A stretch of 64,000 nucleotides of DNA from Methanolobus sp. WCC4. GTDB lineage: Archaea; Halobacteriota; Methanosarcinia; Methanosarcinales; Methanosarcinaceae. Positions 16,745 to 25,259 of this stretch are shown one piece after another. The first letter of the stretch is position 1, and every line of letters begins with the position of its first letter. Both the position numbers and the translations under genes were made by a program. The stretch spans positions 2,462,480-2,526,479 of the forward strand of contig NZ_CP150629.1 of NCBI RefSeq assembly GCF_038022665.1. The letters run 5' to 3'. The notes beneath the pieces were generated by a model that had not been told where the DNA came from, made no database searches, and worked only from the letters and a program-made list of their open reading frames with translations.

Positions 16745-17665
16745 ATGCTGCGCGTAACATTTCTTGGAACAGGGGGGTCCCTTCCAACCCCGGAACGCAA
16801 TCCATCGGCTGTAATGGTCAACCGTGAAGGCGAGCTTATGCTCTTTGATTGCGGAGAGGGAACGCAACAACAGATGATGCGGGCAAAGACAGGGATGAAG
16901 GCACTGTCCTCCATATTCATAAGTCATTTCCATGCCGACCACATGCTAGGCATCCCCGGACTTATACAGACAATGTCATTCCACGGACGCACAGAGCCAC
17001 TGAAGATATACGGTCCTCACTGGGTCCATGAATTCGCAAGGATACTCAGTGCCCTGGGTTACTACAAACTGCGCTTTGAGATAGATGCCATAGACCTGAG
17101 TCCGGGAGATGTTATAAAAAGAGATGATTATTCCATCATGGCAATAAAAACAGAACATAGCATACCAAGTCTTGGATACGCGCTTGTGGAAAATGAAAGA
17201 AGCGGTAAATTCGACCGCCAGAAAGCCATTGAACTTGGCGTTCCCCCGGGACCACTCTTCTCAAAACTACATCGCGGAGAATCCGTGGAAGTGGACGGAA
17301 AAGTAATACATTCAAAGGACGTCGTGGGAAAAGCACGCCCGGGAAGGAAGATAGTCTACACCGGAGACACACGTCCATGCAAGGCCATACTTGAAGCAAG
17401 CAGGGATGCTGATCTCCTTATACACGATTCCACACTGGCAAATGAACAGCAGGAATGGGCGATAGAATCAATGCATTCCACCGCACAGGAAGCTGCCACA
17501 CTGGCAAAGGAAGCTAATGTGCTTAAACTTGTCCTCACGCATATCAGTTCCAGATACTCAGATGACCCGTCGCAGCTACTCAAGGAAGCAAAAGAAGTAT
17601 TCGATAAAGTGGTCGTTGCAGATGACCTGATGGAACTCGACATCCCTTACAGGGATAAGATGTGA
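16745..17665 (+). CDS. rnz: Ribonuclease Z (tRNA 3' endonuclease)
   Basis: A 306-residue short-form RNase Z that removes tRNA 3' trailers. It is a metallo-beta-lactamase fold with the start signature MLRVTFLGTGGSLPTPERNPSA, metal ligands in SHFHADH near residue 60, and the second metal-site segments YTGDTRP and ILTHISSRY-type (here LVLTHISSRYSD) near the C-terminus. No SD is visible. The ATG is only 8 nt after a TATATAG tract, so the transcript could be leaderless or use an upstream promoter. It is divergent from rps8e. Confidence 0.95.
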   Translation: MLRVTFLGTGGSLPTPERNPSAVMVNREGELMLFDCGEGTQQQMMRAKTGMKALSSIFISHFHADHMLGIPGLIQTMSFHGRTEPLKIYGPHWVHEFARILSALGYYKLRFEIDAIDLSPGDVIKRDDYSIMAIKTEHSIPSLGYALVENERSGKFDRQKAIELGVPPGPLFSKLHRGESVEVDGKVIHSKDVVGKARPGRKIVYTGDTRPCKAILEASRDADLLIHDSTLANEQQEWAIESMHSTAQEAATLAKEANVLKLVLTHISSRYSDDPSQLLKEAKEVFDKVVVADDLMELDIPYRDKM

Positions 17666-17710
17666 TAGCACAGACAGGCTGAATATCACTATAAAAAAAG
17701 AGGATGTATT

Positions 17711-17983
17711 TTAAAGGAAGGTCCAGTCGAGCCTCTTATCGTCGGCATCGTAAAGGGATACTTCCATCTCTATTTCCATATCCTCTATCTCATAGGGGAG
17801 ACGCTTCAGACCTATATACAGAGTGTCACCAGGAACATATTCGAAGCCTTCTGCCTTTACCTTCCCAAAATAGACACGTCCACCGGACTCGATCTCTTCT
17901 ACAACAACTCCTTTCCACATGAGGGTGTCGATCACATTGACGATGACACACTCGAAACGGTCAGATTCATTTATCTCAGACAT
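17711..17983 (-). CDS. Conserved hypothetical small acidic protein
   Basis: A 90-residue acidic protein with alternating beta-strand-like segments (FECVIVNVIDTLMWKG, GRVYFGKVKAEGFEYVPGDTLYIGL), which could form an OB or SH3-like barrel. No catalytic motif is seen and I do not recognise a family. It starts 39 bp after the AAA ATPase gene in the same direction, suggesting an operon. GGGC lies very close to the ATG, so the SD is weak. Confidence 0.7.
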   Translation of the reverse strand: MSEINESDRFECVIVNVIDTLMWKGVVVEEIESGGRVYFGKVKAEGFEYVPGDTLYIGLKRLPYEIEDMEIEMEVSLYDADDKRLDWTFL

Positions 17984-18022
17984 AGCCCTTCGATATAATT
18001 GTCAGGTTTAAAAAGGTGATCC

Positions 18023-19150
18023 TTAGATGTACATTCTGTCACCACTGGATGGTGCAGGAAGGTTCTTCAGTTTTTTGATAGCTGCATACAGGTCATCCTG
18101 GGTGACAGCATCCCTGTCCTCTATGATAACATTATGAAGAGCGGTCTTGAGCACCTTGCCTACCAGATCCCTTCCGGAAAGTCCTTCCGTCATCTTTGCA
18201 ATTGCCCGAAGATCGAGATCCTTTACAGGAACAGGGAATGTCCCTACGTTTGATTCCAGTATCAAAAGACGTTCTTTCTCATCAGGGAGGGTGAACTCGA
18301 TCTCTTCCTCGAACCTGCTCCTTACAGCAAGGTCTATGGTGTCTGTACGGTTGGTGGCTCCTATAGTACATACTCCCGGACGCTCTACTATACCATCCAT
18401 CTCCGTAAGAAGAGCATTCACTATCTCTGCAACGTCCCCACGAAGTGTCTGGTGTCTGCGGTCAAGGGCGATCGCATCCAGCTCATCGATGAAAATTATA
18501 CAAGGAGCCATTTCCTGTGCGCGTTCGTATAGCTGGTGTATCTGTCTGGCACCCTCACCTACGAACTCGCCTATAAGCTCGGTAGCCTTTACAGGAAGAA
18601 TAGGTACATGTGCCTTATTTGCCAGTGCCTTTGCAAGCATGGTCTTACCAGTACCCGAAGGACCGAAGAAAAGCACGTTCCTTGGCGCCCATTTGCCGAA
18701 CTTCTCAGGTGATGCGAGAAAACGTTCGATCAGTCTGCACTTCTTACGAGCGTTCTGCTGCCCAATGACATCATCAAAAGTAACATCGCTCCTGAACTCC
18801 ACCGCAGGAATACTGCTCACAGAAGTATCACTTACAATGATGTGAGTGTTCTGTCCTATCACAGAGGCCGGTGGTTCAACATCAGTTACCTTGTATGCAA
18901 AATCAGGATACATGCGACGGTCAAAGAGATAATCGCCCTTGTGGGCCGTATAACCATTCCACTGCTCCCTTGCATAGTGTTCGAAAACACCCGGGTCAGA
19001 GATCTCGGGATACTCATCAAGTATGCTTGCCATAGGATAACCTGCTGGCTCCAGCACGAGAAAGTCAGCTGTACATTCTGCTGGTTCTGAATTTGTTTCC
19101 CTGTTCGACTTAATACTGGTTTTCTGGACAGTCCTTACTATATGTATCAT
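18023..19150 (-). CDS. AAA family ATPase (Cdc48/PAN-like, single domain)
   Basis: A 375-residue AAA ATPase. The first about 125 residues form a unique N-domain. The AAA module has Walker A GPSGTGKTMLAKAL (about residue 163), Walker B CIIFIDELDA, an arginine-finger region SRFEEEIEF, and the C-terminal helical lid SGRDLVGKVLKTALHN. Such proteins form hexameric unfoldases or remodellers; the partner is unknown. It is smaller than Cdc48 (two AAA modules) and lacks the HbYX C-terminus of proteasomal PAN, ending DRMYI. It is transcribed with the downstream 90-residue gene and divergent from the sensor kinase. Confidence 0.88.
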   Translation of the reverse strand: MIHIVRTVQKTSIKSNRETNSEPAECTADFLVLEPAGYPMASILDEYPEISDPGVFEHYAREQWNGYTAHKGDYLFDRRMYPDFAYKVTDVEPPASVIGQNTHIIVSDTSVSSIPAVEFRSDVTFDDVIGQQNARKKCRLIERFLASPEKFGKWAPRNVLFFGPSGTGKTMLAKALANKAHVPILPVKATELIGEFVGEGARQIHQLYERAQEMAPCIIFIDELDAIALDRRHQTLRGDVAEIVNALLTEMDGIVERPGVCTIGATNRTDTIDLAVRSRFEEEIEFTLPDEKERLLILESNVGTFPVPVKDLDLRAIAKMTEGLSGRDLVGKVLKTALHNVIIEDRDAVTQDDLYAAIKKLKNLPAPSSGDRMYI

Positions 19151-19258
19151 CTCTTTTTTATTCTACAATCCTAAATGAATTACGCGAATTATTAAACCTA
19201 ACCCTTAGAGCTTTCGCGATACACACTACCAAAACTAAATAAAATTGAACGTATAATA

Positions 19259-19281
19259 AATATAGTAGATATTACTATATT
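19259..19281. promoter_or_regulatory. Palindrome immediately before the histidine kinase start
   Basis: AATATAGTA (19259-19267) and TACTATATT (19273-19281) form a perfect 9-bp inverted repeat with a 5-bp spacer, ending 3 nt before ATG 19285. It could be a core promoter palindrome or an operator. Confidence 0.4.
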
Positions 19282-19284
19282 ATA

Positions 19285-21603
19285 ATGTTTATGAAAAAAG
19301 AGCCAATGGTCCGGAACATGAAGATACCCGGTGTCGTAAACACCGTCTTTCTTTTAGTCGTATGTATCCTGGGATTTGTACTTCTGGCGCCATTTGTCAT
19401 TGAAGCAAGTACGAGCTCTATAATCATAAGTTCCGTACTCATAGGATGTGCTTTCATTGCTATAATCTTTGCCAGTAACCACATCGAAAAGAAGAATAAA
19501 GAACTGGAGAACAACATTGAGGAACTGGAGAACAAAAGAATAGAGCTTGAACATCTCGTCGAGCGCAATGCAAAGATAGAGGACATGATATCCTCACTTG
19601 TATCGATGTTCATCCAGCCCAATGATACCGATGCTATAATACACAAGACACTTGAGAGAACCGGCACACTCTGTAATACCGGAAATAGCTACCTGTACCT
19701 GTTCAAACAGAACGGTGCAGCATACATGTCACACCAGTGGAAAAGTGAAAAGCATGCAGACCGAACAAGTGTTTTTGAAAGAAAGGCAGTTTCACATTTA
19801 TCATGGATCAGAGCTAAACTGGACAGAAGGCAGATAATAGTCCTCACAGAAAATGAGGAGAGCGAAGAAAGAACTGGTAAAGAACAGGATCTTTTAAGGT
19901 CTAATGGATTAAAGTCCATCTTCATAATACCGGTGGGATCAAACGAAGAGCTTAAAGGTTTCATCAGTCTGGAGAATTACTCTGTCGGTGTTGATCATTG
20001 TCAGGACTATACACACACATTGAAAGTAGTGTCAGAGCTTGTTGGAATGGCACTGAATCACAGGTCATTCCTCAAGGACCTCAGTCTTTTCAAGGATCTT
20101 ATCAACAGGTCCAACGATTTCATCTTCGTCATCGATCTGGAGAACACAAATATCATCGATGTGAATCAGACTGCATGCCAGGAACTCGGACATACAAGAG
20201 AAGAGTTCCTCAACATGAATGAACAGGACATACAGAACCTTTTCAATGATAATTTCTGGTGCAATGACCTTCAGGAAATGTTCGGTGACAGGTATCTTGA
20301 ACCCAACAAGACACTCACAAGGAAAGATAATAGTACCCTGCCTGTCGAGCTAAATGTCACCTTTTCAAACCTTGACCATCACAATTATGCCCTGGCGATC
20401 GTCCGTGATATCACGAAGCGCAAGGATATCGAGAGCATACTGGAAAAGACAAAGGAGGTCATGGAACTTGCACTGGATGGTGCTGACCTCGGGATGTGGG
20501 ACTGGAACCTCAGAACGGATGAGGTCATGTACAATGACCGCTGGGCCAGCATGGCAGGATATGAACTCGAAAATATAGAACAGAACATCAATTCATGGAG
20601 AGAGCTCACACATCCTGATGACCTTGAGATGCTAAATGCGAACATTGACAATCACCTGAAAGGAGAGACACCGCTCTTTGAATCAGAGTTCAGGATGAAG
20701 AACAACGAAGGAAAATGGCAGTGGATCCTTGCAAGAGGCAAGCTCACCGAGTGGGATAAGAACAATGAACCTTTCAGGTTCACCGGAACGACCATGGACC
20801 TTGACGAAAGAAAGAGATTCGAGGAAGAACTTCGTCACTCCAATGAGCTCAAGGACCTTTTCACTGACATAATGCGCCATGACCTGCTCAACCCTGCAGG
20901 AAATGTCAAAGGTTTCTCGGACGTACTTCTGGAGATGGAGCAGGAGCAGACCAAAACACATATCATAAAGACGATGCAGAGAAGTATCGACAAGCTTATA
21001 GAGATGATCGATTCAGCTGCAACGTTCGCCAAACTGGAATCTGCTGAGGAACTGGAGCTTTCCAGAATGGATATAATGATGATGCTGAAAAATGCCAGCG
21101 AGCAATTCTATCAGCACCTAAGGGAAAAGAACATGGATCTGGAGATCCGGGCCAGAGGTAACTACCCCGCCATGCTCAATCCTATAGTTGAAGAGATTTT
21201 TGCCAATTTCATATCAAATGCCATCAAATACAGCCCGGAGAACACAAAGGTAATATTGGACATCGAGGACCATTATGACGAGTGGAAAGTGAAGGTCATC
21301 GATTCAGGAGAAGGAATTCCTGATGAGTCAAAACCCCTTGTCTTTGACCGTTTTAAGAGAGTTCATAAGAAAGGAGTAAAAGGAACCGGCCTTGGTCTTG
21401 CTATTGTGAAGAAGATAGCTGAACTCCTTGGAGGAAGTGTTGGGATCGAGGACAACCCTGAAGGACAGGGCAGTGTATTCTGGGTCAGATTGAAGAAGGC
21501 ATATGCTGATGAACACCAGAATGACATCCATAACGAGCCTGACGAGATCAGTTGCAATGACACCTTTGCAAATAATGATCAGGCTGTGATGAACGATTGC
21601 TAA
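19285..21603 (+). CDS. Membrane-anchored PAS/GAF sensor histidine kinase
   Basis: A 772-residue kinase. Two membrane segments (about residues 13-35 and 40-60) form an N-terminal hairpin, followed by a coiled coil (about 65-100), a GAF-like domain (about 105-255), PAS (268-375) and PAS/PAC (385-515). The phosphoacceptor is His532 in IMRHDLLNPAGNVKG, an HDLxNP variant of the H-box common in methanogens. The HATPase lobe carries an N-box (FISNAIKYSP), DSGEGIPD and GTGLGLAIVKK. No SD precedes the ATG, which may be leaderless; ATG 19291 is an alternative. It is an orphan kinase with no receiver gene adjacent. The signal is unknown. Confidence 0.9.
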   Translation: MFMKKEPMVRNMKIPGVVNTVFLLVVCILGFVLLAPFVIEASTSSIIISSVLIGCAFIAIIFASNHIEKKNKELENNIEELENKRIELEHLVERNAKIEDMISSLVSMFIQPNDTDAIIHKTLERTGTLCNTGNSYLYLFKQNGAAYMSHQWKSEKHADRTSVFERKAVSHLSWIRAKLDRRQIIVLTENEESEERTGKEQDLLRSNGLKSIFIIPVGSNEELKGFISLENYSVGVDHCQDYTHTLKVVSELVGMALNHRSFLKDLSLFKDLINRSNDFIFVIDLENTNIIDVNQTACQELGHTREEFLNMNEQDIQNLFNDNFWCNDLQEMFGDRYLEPNKTLTRKDNSTLPVELNVTFSNLDHHNYALAIVRDITKRKDIESILEKTKEVMELALDGADLGMWDWNLRTDEVMYNDRWASMAGYELENIEQNINSWRELTHPDDLEMLNANIDNHLKGETPLFESEFRMKNNEGKWQWILARGKLTEWDKNNEPFRFTGTTMDLDERKRFEEELRHSNELKDLFTDIMRHDLLNPAGNVKGFSDVLLEMEQEQTKTHIIKTMQRSIDKLIEMIDSAATFAKLESAEELELSRMDIMMMLKNASEQFYQHLREKNMDLEIRARGNYPAMLNPIVEEIFANFISNAIKYSPENTKVILDIEDHYDEWKVKVIDSGEGIPDESKPLVFDRFKRVHKKGVKGTGLGLAIVKKIAELLGGSVGIEDNPEGQGSVFWVRLKKAYADEHQNDIHNEPDEISCNDTFANNDQAVMNDC

Positions 21604-21682
21604 ATTCTCTTTTTCCGCCATAGATTTAAAGGATGATCGTTCTTATCAGACCATTTAACATCAATATTGATGAGGAATTAAA

Positions 21683-22459
21683 ATGGAACTTGATGAAACT
21701 ATCATTACACGGGCTATAGTTGACGAATTCTCAAAGGTCTTTATGGATTACATCGAGGTTGATGTGGCCCTTGTTGGAGGAGGACCTGCAAACCTGGTTG
21801 CTGCTAAGTATCTTGGTGAAGCCGGACTGAAAACCGTTCTTTTTGAGAAGAAGCTCTCCATAGGAGGAGGAATGTGGGGCGGAGGAATGATGTTCCCTCG
21901 CATAGTAGTACAGGAAGATGCAAAGCACATCCTCGATGATTTTGGGATCAATTACCACGAGTATGAAAAAGGATACTATGTTGCAAGTTCAGTGGAATCT
22001 GTAGGAAAGCTCATCAGTGGTGCTACTGATGCAGGTACCGAGATATTCAACCTCATTGATGTTGAAGACGTTATGATAAGGGAGAACGACACTGTTTGCG
22101 GACTTGTCATCAACTGGGGAGCGGTATCAATGATGCGCCTCCATGTAGACCCGCTGGCGATTCGTGCAAAGGTGGTCATTGACGGAACCGGCCATGATGC
22201 AGGAGTATGCAGCACTGTCCAGCGCAAGATACCAGGAACAGAAATGGATCTTGATGTCATTGGTGAGAAACCAATGTGGGCAGATGTCGGAGAGAAGATC
22301 CTCATGGAAACAACAAAGGAAGTCTACCCCGGACTCATAGTCACCGGCATGGCTGCAAATGCAGTGGCAGGTGCACCGAGAATGGGACCTGTATTTGGCG
22401 GCATGATGCTCTCCGGCAAAAAAGCTGCTGAACTTGCCATTGAGAAGTTACAAAAATAA
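21683..22459 (+). CDS. thi4: Thi4-family thiazole synthase (sulfide-dependent archaeal type)
   Basis: A 258-residue FAD/NAD-binding enzyme making the thiazole phosphate of thiamine from NAD (or a ribulose-type precursor), glycine and sulfur. The Rossmann motif GGGPANLVAAKYLG lies near residues 30-43, and GGGMWGGGM near 66-74. Where yeast Thi4 has the suicidal sulfur-donating cysteine, this protein has His154 (MRLHVDP). That identifies it as the catalytic class using free sulfide, known from methanogens. An SD (GGA) is 8 nt before the ATG. Its sulfide need links it to the sulfate-reduction locus. ThiDN is at 25.3 kb. Confidence 0.93.
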   Translation: MELDETIITRAIVDEFSKVFMDYIEVDVALVGGGPANLVAAKYLGEAGLKTVLFEKKLSIGGGMWGGGMMFPRIVVQEDAKHILDDFGINYHEYEKGYYVASSVESVGKLISGATDAGTEIFNLIDVEDVMIRENDTVCGLVINWGAVSMMRLHVDPLAIRAKVVIDGTGHDAGVCSTVQRKIPGTEMDLDVIGEKPMWADVGEKILMETTKEVYPGLIVTGMAANAVAGAPRMGPVFGGMMLSGKKAAELAIEKLQK

Positions 22460-22545
22460 AATAACCTATAAAGAACGAAGCCAGATGATGCCGTAAAACA
22501 GCATTTTCTAAGGAAAAGCTTTATCTAAGAGACTGACATCTATAG

Positions 22546-22566
22546 GGTGCTTTCAAGGAAAGCACC
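22546..22566 (+). promoter_or_regulatory. Perfect hairpin in the tRNA-His 5' leader
   Basis: GGTGCTTTC (22546-22554) pairs perfectly with GAAAGCACC (22558-22566) around an AAG loop, ending 8 nt before the tRNA. A TATA-like CTTTATCT lies at 22519-22526, so the primary transcript would begin near this hairpin. No U-run follows, so it is unlikely to be a terminator for thi4. Confidence 0.55.
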
Positions 22567-22574
22567 TACTTCGA

Positions 22575-22649
22575 GCCGGGGTAGGGTAGCGGTTATCCTG
22601 TAGCCCTGTGGAGGCTACGATTCGAGTTCGATTCTCGATCCCGGCCCCA
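22575..22649 (+). tRNA. tRNA-His (anticodon GTG), CCA encoded
   Basis: The acceptor 5' strand GCCGGGG (22575-22581) pairs with TCCCGGC (22639-22645). The discriminator is C (22646), followed by CCA. The D stem GGGT/ATCC, the anticodon stem TAGCC/GGCTA with loop CTGTGGA (anticodon 22608-22610) and the T arm TCGAG-TTCGATT-CTCGA are all intact. C73 is the histidine identity base. The base before position 1 is A, so the extra G-1 needed for HisRS is not encoded and would have to be added by a Thg1-type enzyme. Confidence 0.93.
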
Positions 22650-23018
22650 TTCAACATACTTTTTTATTAACCATAAGTATTGACCACAATGTTGCATACT
22701 TGAAGTGTTGCATAGGAGATCCTGAGGGTCCAGACTAAACACTGCAAAAACACCAAACAGCAATTCCACTTATCATTGCGTTCTTTAGATAGATGTTATG
22801 AATTAACCCCACCCCCACGGGGCTTAGTAAGGGTGGTACGTCCCTACTAAAACATTGCTAACTCTAGCAATATAATGAGATTATGATGTCACTTCTATAT
22901 AAGCGATATAGTATCAGGAAAAAACCGGCGTTCAGAACATACCGTGTGAAAATAGAAGAGATAAAGTATTGAAGTGAAGGATAAGAGATGATACCGGAAT
23001 GATCATCCATATCAAATA
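22650..23018. other. Intergenic region between tRNA-His and purF
   Basis: No protein gene is visible. A cluster of three hairpins at 22807-22871 stands out from its AT-rich surroundings and is listed separately. The rest holds short repeats such as GTTGCATA twice (22692-22699, 22707-22714) with no clear meaning. Confidence 0.4.
22807..22871. ncRNA. Candidate structured RNA (three consecutive hairpins)
   Basis: Hairpin 1 is CCCC(22807-22810 or 22812-22815)...GGGG(22819-22822). Hairpin 2 pairs AGT(A)AGGG (22826-22833) with CCCTACT (22842-22848). Hairpin 3 is ATTGCTA-ACTC-TAGCAAT at 22854-22871, a perfect 7-bp stem. They sit in tandem in otherwise AT-rich non-coding DNA. Strand is uncertain and no known RNA family is recognised. 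A small regulatory RNA or untranslated-region structure is possible. Confidence 0.35.
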
Positions 23019-24434
23019 TTAGAATTCATGTAACTTCAACTGTCTTCTCTGACAGATACTCTCACCAGGGATCTCCACAGGATAAGCACCCGTAAGACAT
23101 CCTACACAAAGGTCATCCCTTTCTATGCCTATAGCCTCTACGAGACCATCGACACTCAGGTAGCCCAGTGAATCTGCATTGATCACAGCCTCGACACCCT
23201 TGATAGTCTTATGAGCGGCTATCAGTTCATCCCTGGAAGCCATGTCAATACCAAGATAACATGGTGCCACGATCGGCGGACTTCCGATACGTGCGTGGAC
23301 CTCTTTTGCACCGGCATTGCGAACCATATCGATAATACGACGGGAAGTTGTACCCCTTACGATACTATCATCGATCAGGACAACCCTGTTGCCCTTGATA
23401 TTCTCATTGATGGTATTCATCTTCAGGCGCACAGCAGTTTCACGCATAGCCTGGCCCGGAAGAATGAAAGTACGTCCGATATAACGGTTCTTCATGAGAC
23501 TTTCTTCATAGTCTATATTCGAGCCCTTGGAATAGCCGATCGCAGAAGTGATACCTGAGTCAGGCACCGGAGAGACCATATCCGCATCCACCGGATGTTC
23601 CTCTGCCAGTTTCTCACCTATGCGCTCGCGGACCCTGTAGACAAGTTGTCCGTCGATTATAGAATCAGGACGTGCAAAATAAACATATTCGAATACGCAG
23701 TGTGCGCCACATTTCTCATCAAAGAGCTGGTGTGATTCAACCTCGCCATCCCTGAAAATAATAAGTTCACCCGGCTTGACATCCCTGAGCAACTTACCAT
23801 TGAGAGTATCAATGGCCACACTCTCTGAGGCTACAGCATAACCAGAGTCGATAGTACCGAAACATAATGGCTTGAATCCAAGTGGGTCCCTTACAGTCAT
23901 TAACAGGTCATCTATCATTATGACAAGAGAATAGGAACCATTAAGCTGCTTCATCACATTGCGAATAGCCTCTACAGGTTCGTGCTTGAGAAGTTCCTTT
24001 ACAAGCAGATGCGCAATTACCTCTGTATCGGAATTAGCAACAAAGACATGACCTTCGGCCTCTAGCTGGTCCCTGAGGTCCAGTCCATTGACAAGGTTCC
24101 CGTTGTGAGCAAGTGCTACATTGCCGCTCTTATATTTCACAATGAAAGGCTGGCAGTTCTCGATCCTTGAATCACCAGAAGTAGAATAGCGTACATGACC
24201 TATACCAACGTCCCCTTTAAGGGAAACAAGGTCATCCTTATCGAATACCTCAGGCACAAGACCCATACCCTTGAGGGTCTGGGGCTGCCTGCCATCATGG
24301 ACAGTTATTCCTGCAGATTCCTGACCACGATGCTGTAAGGCATACAATGCATAATAGATGCGAAGCGCAGAAGGTACTGGGTGCGTTTCTTCCCTGAACT
24401 GCACAACCCCTGCAACACCGCATTCTTCGCGCAT
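23019..24434 (-). CDS. purF: Amidophosphoribosyltransferase
   Basis: A 471-residue enzyme for the first step of purine synthesis, transferring glutamine ammonia to PRPP. The N-terminal nucleophile is Cys5 (after MREE, a short propeptide), and the glutaminase motifs LQHRGQESAG and HNGNLVNG are present. The phosphoribosyltransferase PRPP loop is VVLIDDSIVRGTTS. C-terminal cysteines in DDLCVGCLTGAYP suggest the [4Fe-4S]-containing type. It begins 31 bp before nothing co-directional except L37e upstream (24465-24635), so L37e-purF may be cotranscribed. purE is at 40.4 kb. Confidence 0.96.
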   Translation of the reverse strand: MREECGVAGVVQFREETHPVPSALRIYYALYALQHRGQESAGITVHDGRQPQTLKGMGLVPEVFDKDDLVSLKGDVGIGHVRYSTSGDSRIENCQPFIVKYKSGNVALAHNGNLVNGLDLRDQLEAEGHVFVANSDTEVIAHLLVKELLKHEPVEAIRNVMKQLNGSYSLVIMIDDLLMTVRDPLGFKPLCFGTIDSGYAVASESVAIDTLNGKLLRDVKPGELIIFRDGEVESHQLFDEKCGAHCVFEYVYFARPDSIIDGQLVYRVRERIGEKLAEEHPVDADMVSPVPDSGITSAIGYSKGSNIDYEESLMKNRYIGRTFILPGQAMRETAVRLKMNTINENIKGNRVVLIDDSIVRGTTSRRIIDMVRNAGAKEVHARIGSPPIVAPCYLGIDMASRDELIAAHKTIKGVEAVINADSLGYLSVDGLVEAIGIERDDLCVGCLTGAYPVEIPGESICQRRQLKLHEF

Positions 24435-24464
24435 TTGTATCCCTGATCAAAAAGACTTAACTTC

Positions 24465-24635
24465 TTAGTACTTGCACTTTGCCTGCCACTTGTAGCTTCT
24501 CATGCGTGGGGTCTTTCCAAAGCCGCATGATGTGCACTGTTTTGTATGGATGTTGAGTGAAACACTACCGCAGCGCCTGCATTTCACGTGCGTGCGCTTC
24601 TGTCTTTTACCCATTGAGGGAGTACCTTTTGACAT
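24465..24635 (-). CDS. rpl37e: 50S ribosomal protein L37e
   Basis: A 56-residue zinc-ribbon ribosomal protein. The sequence starts [20 protein letters not shown], and four cysteines arranged CRRC...CTSC (about residues 19, 22, 34, 37) bind zinc. It ends in the basic WQAKCKY. The ATG is at 24635 on the minus strand. The gene follows the LSm gene in the same direction, the standard archaeal LSm-L37e pair, with purF next. It is small and easily missed. Confidence 0.95.
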   Translation of the reverse strand: MSKGTPSMGKRQKRTHVKCRRCGSVSLNIHTKQCTSCGFGKTPRMRSYKWQAKCKY

Positions 24636-24786
24636 TTATAATCACCTTTATAAGTTTGAGATCTGGTCGATCAGTATATAATTACCGTATAAGTTGTAGC
24701 CAAAGCCAATAATTAAGATAATCAAATAATTACAGCCTGGAGATTACCCTTCATATGGCTATTAGTTCTTATAGGTTACGTTCGTT

Positions 24787-25020
<234 letters not shown>

Positions 25021-25259
25021 TTAAATAAATCCAAATAATCATACGCGATAGTAGCTTGTAAATTTGTTTATTTACTTATACATATTGCGATGCTCCAATG
25101 TCGCATATTCAATATATAAAACTATCGTACGCAGCAATATTCTGACGGATAATAGGCAGAGTCACAAACATATATAGACCCTGCTAACCAACTAGTATAT
25201 AAGATACAAGACATTTAAGGGCTCCCTCACAAGTGAAGAGGACCAGCAGGAGTAAAGAC

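Noticed and set aside
22546-22566. Hairpin before tRNA-His as the terminator of thi4
   Set aside because: It is not followed by a U-run and lies downstream of a TATA-like element, so a tRNA leader structure fits better.
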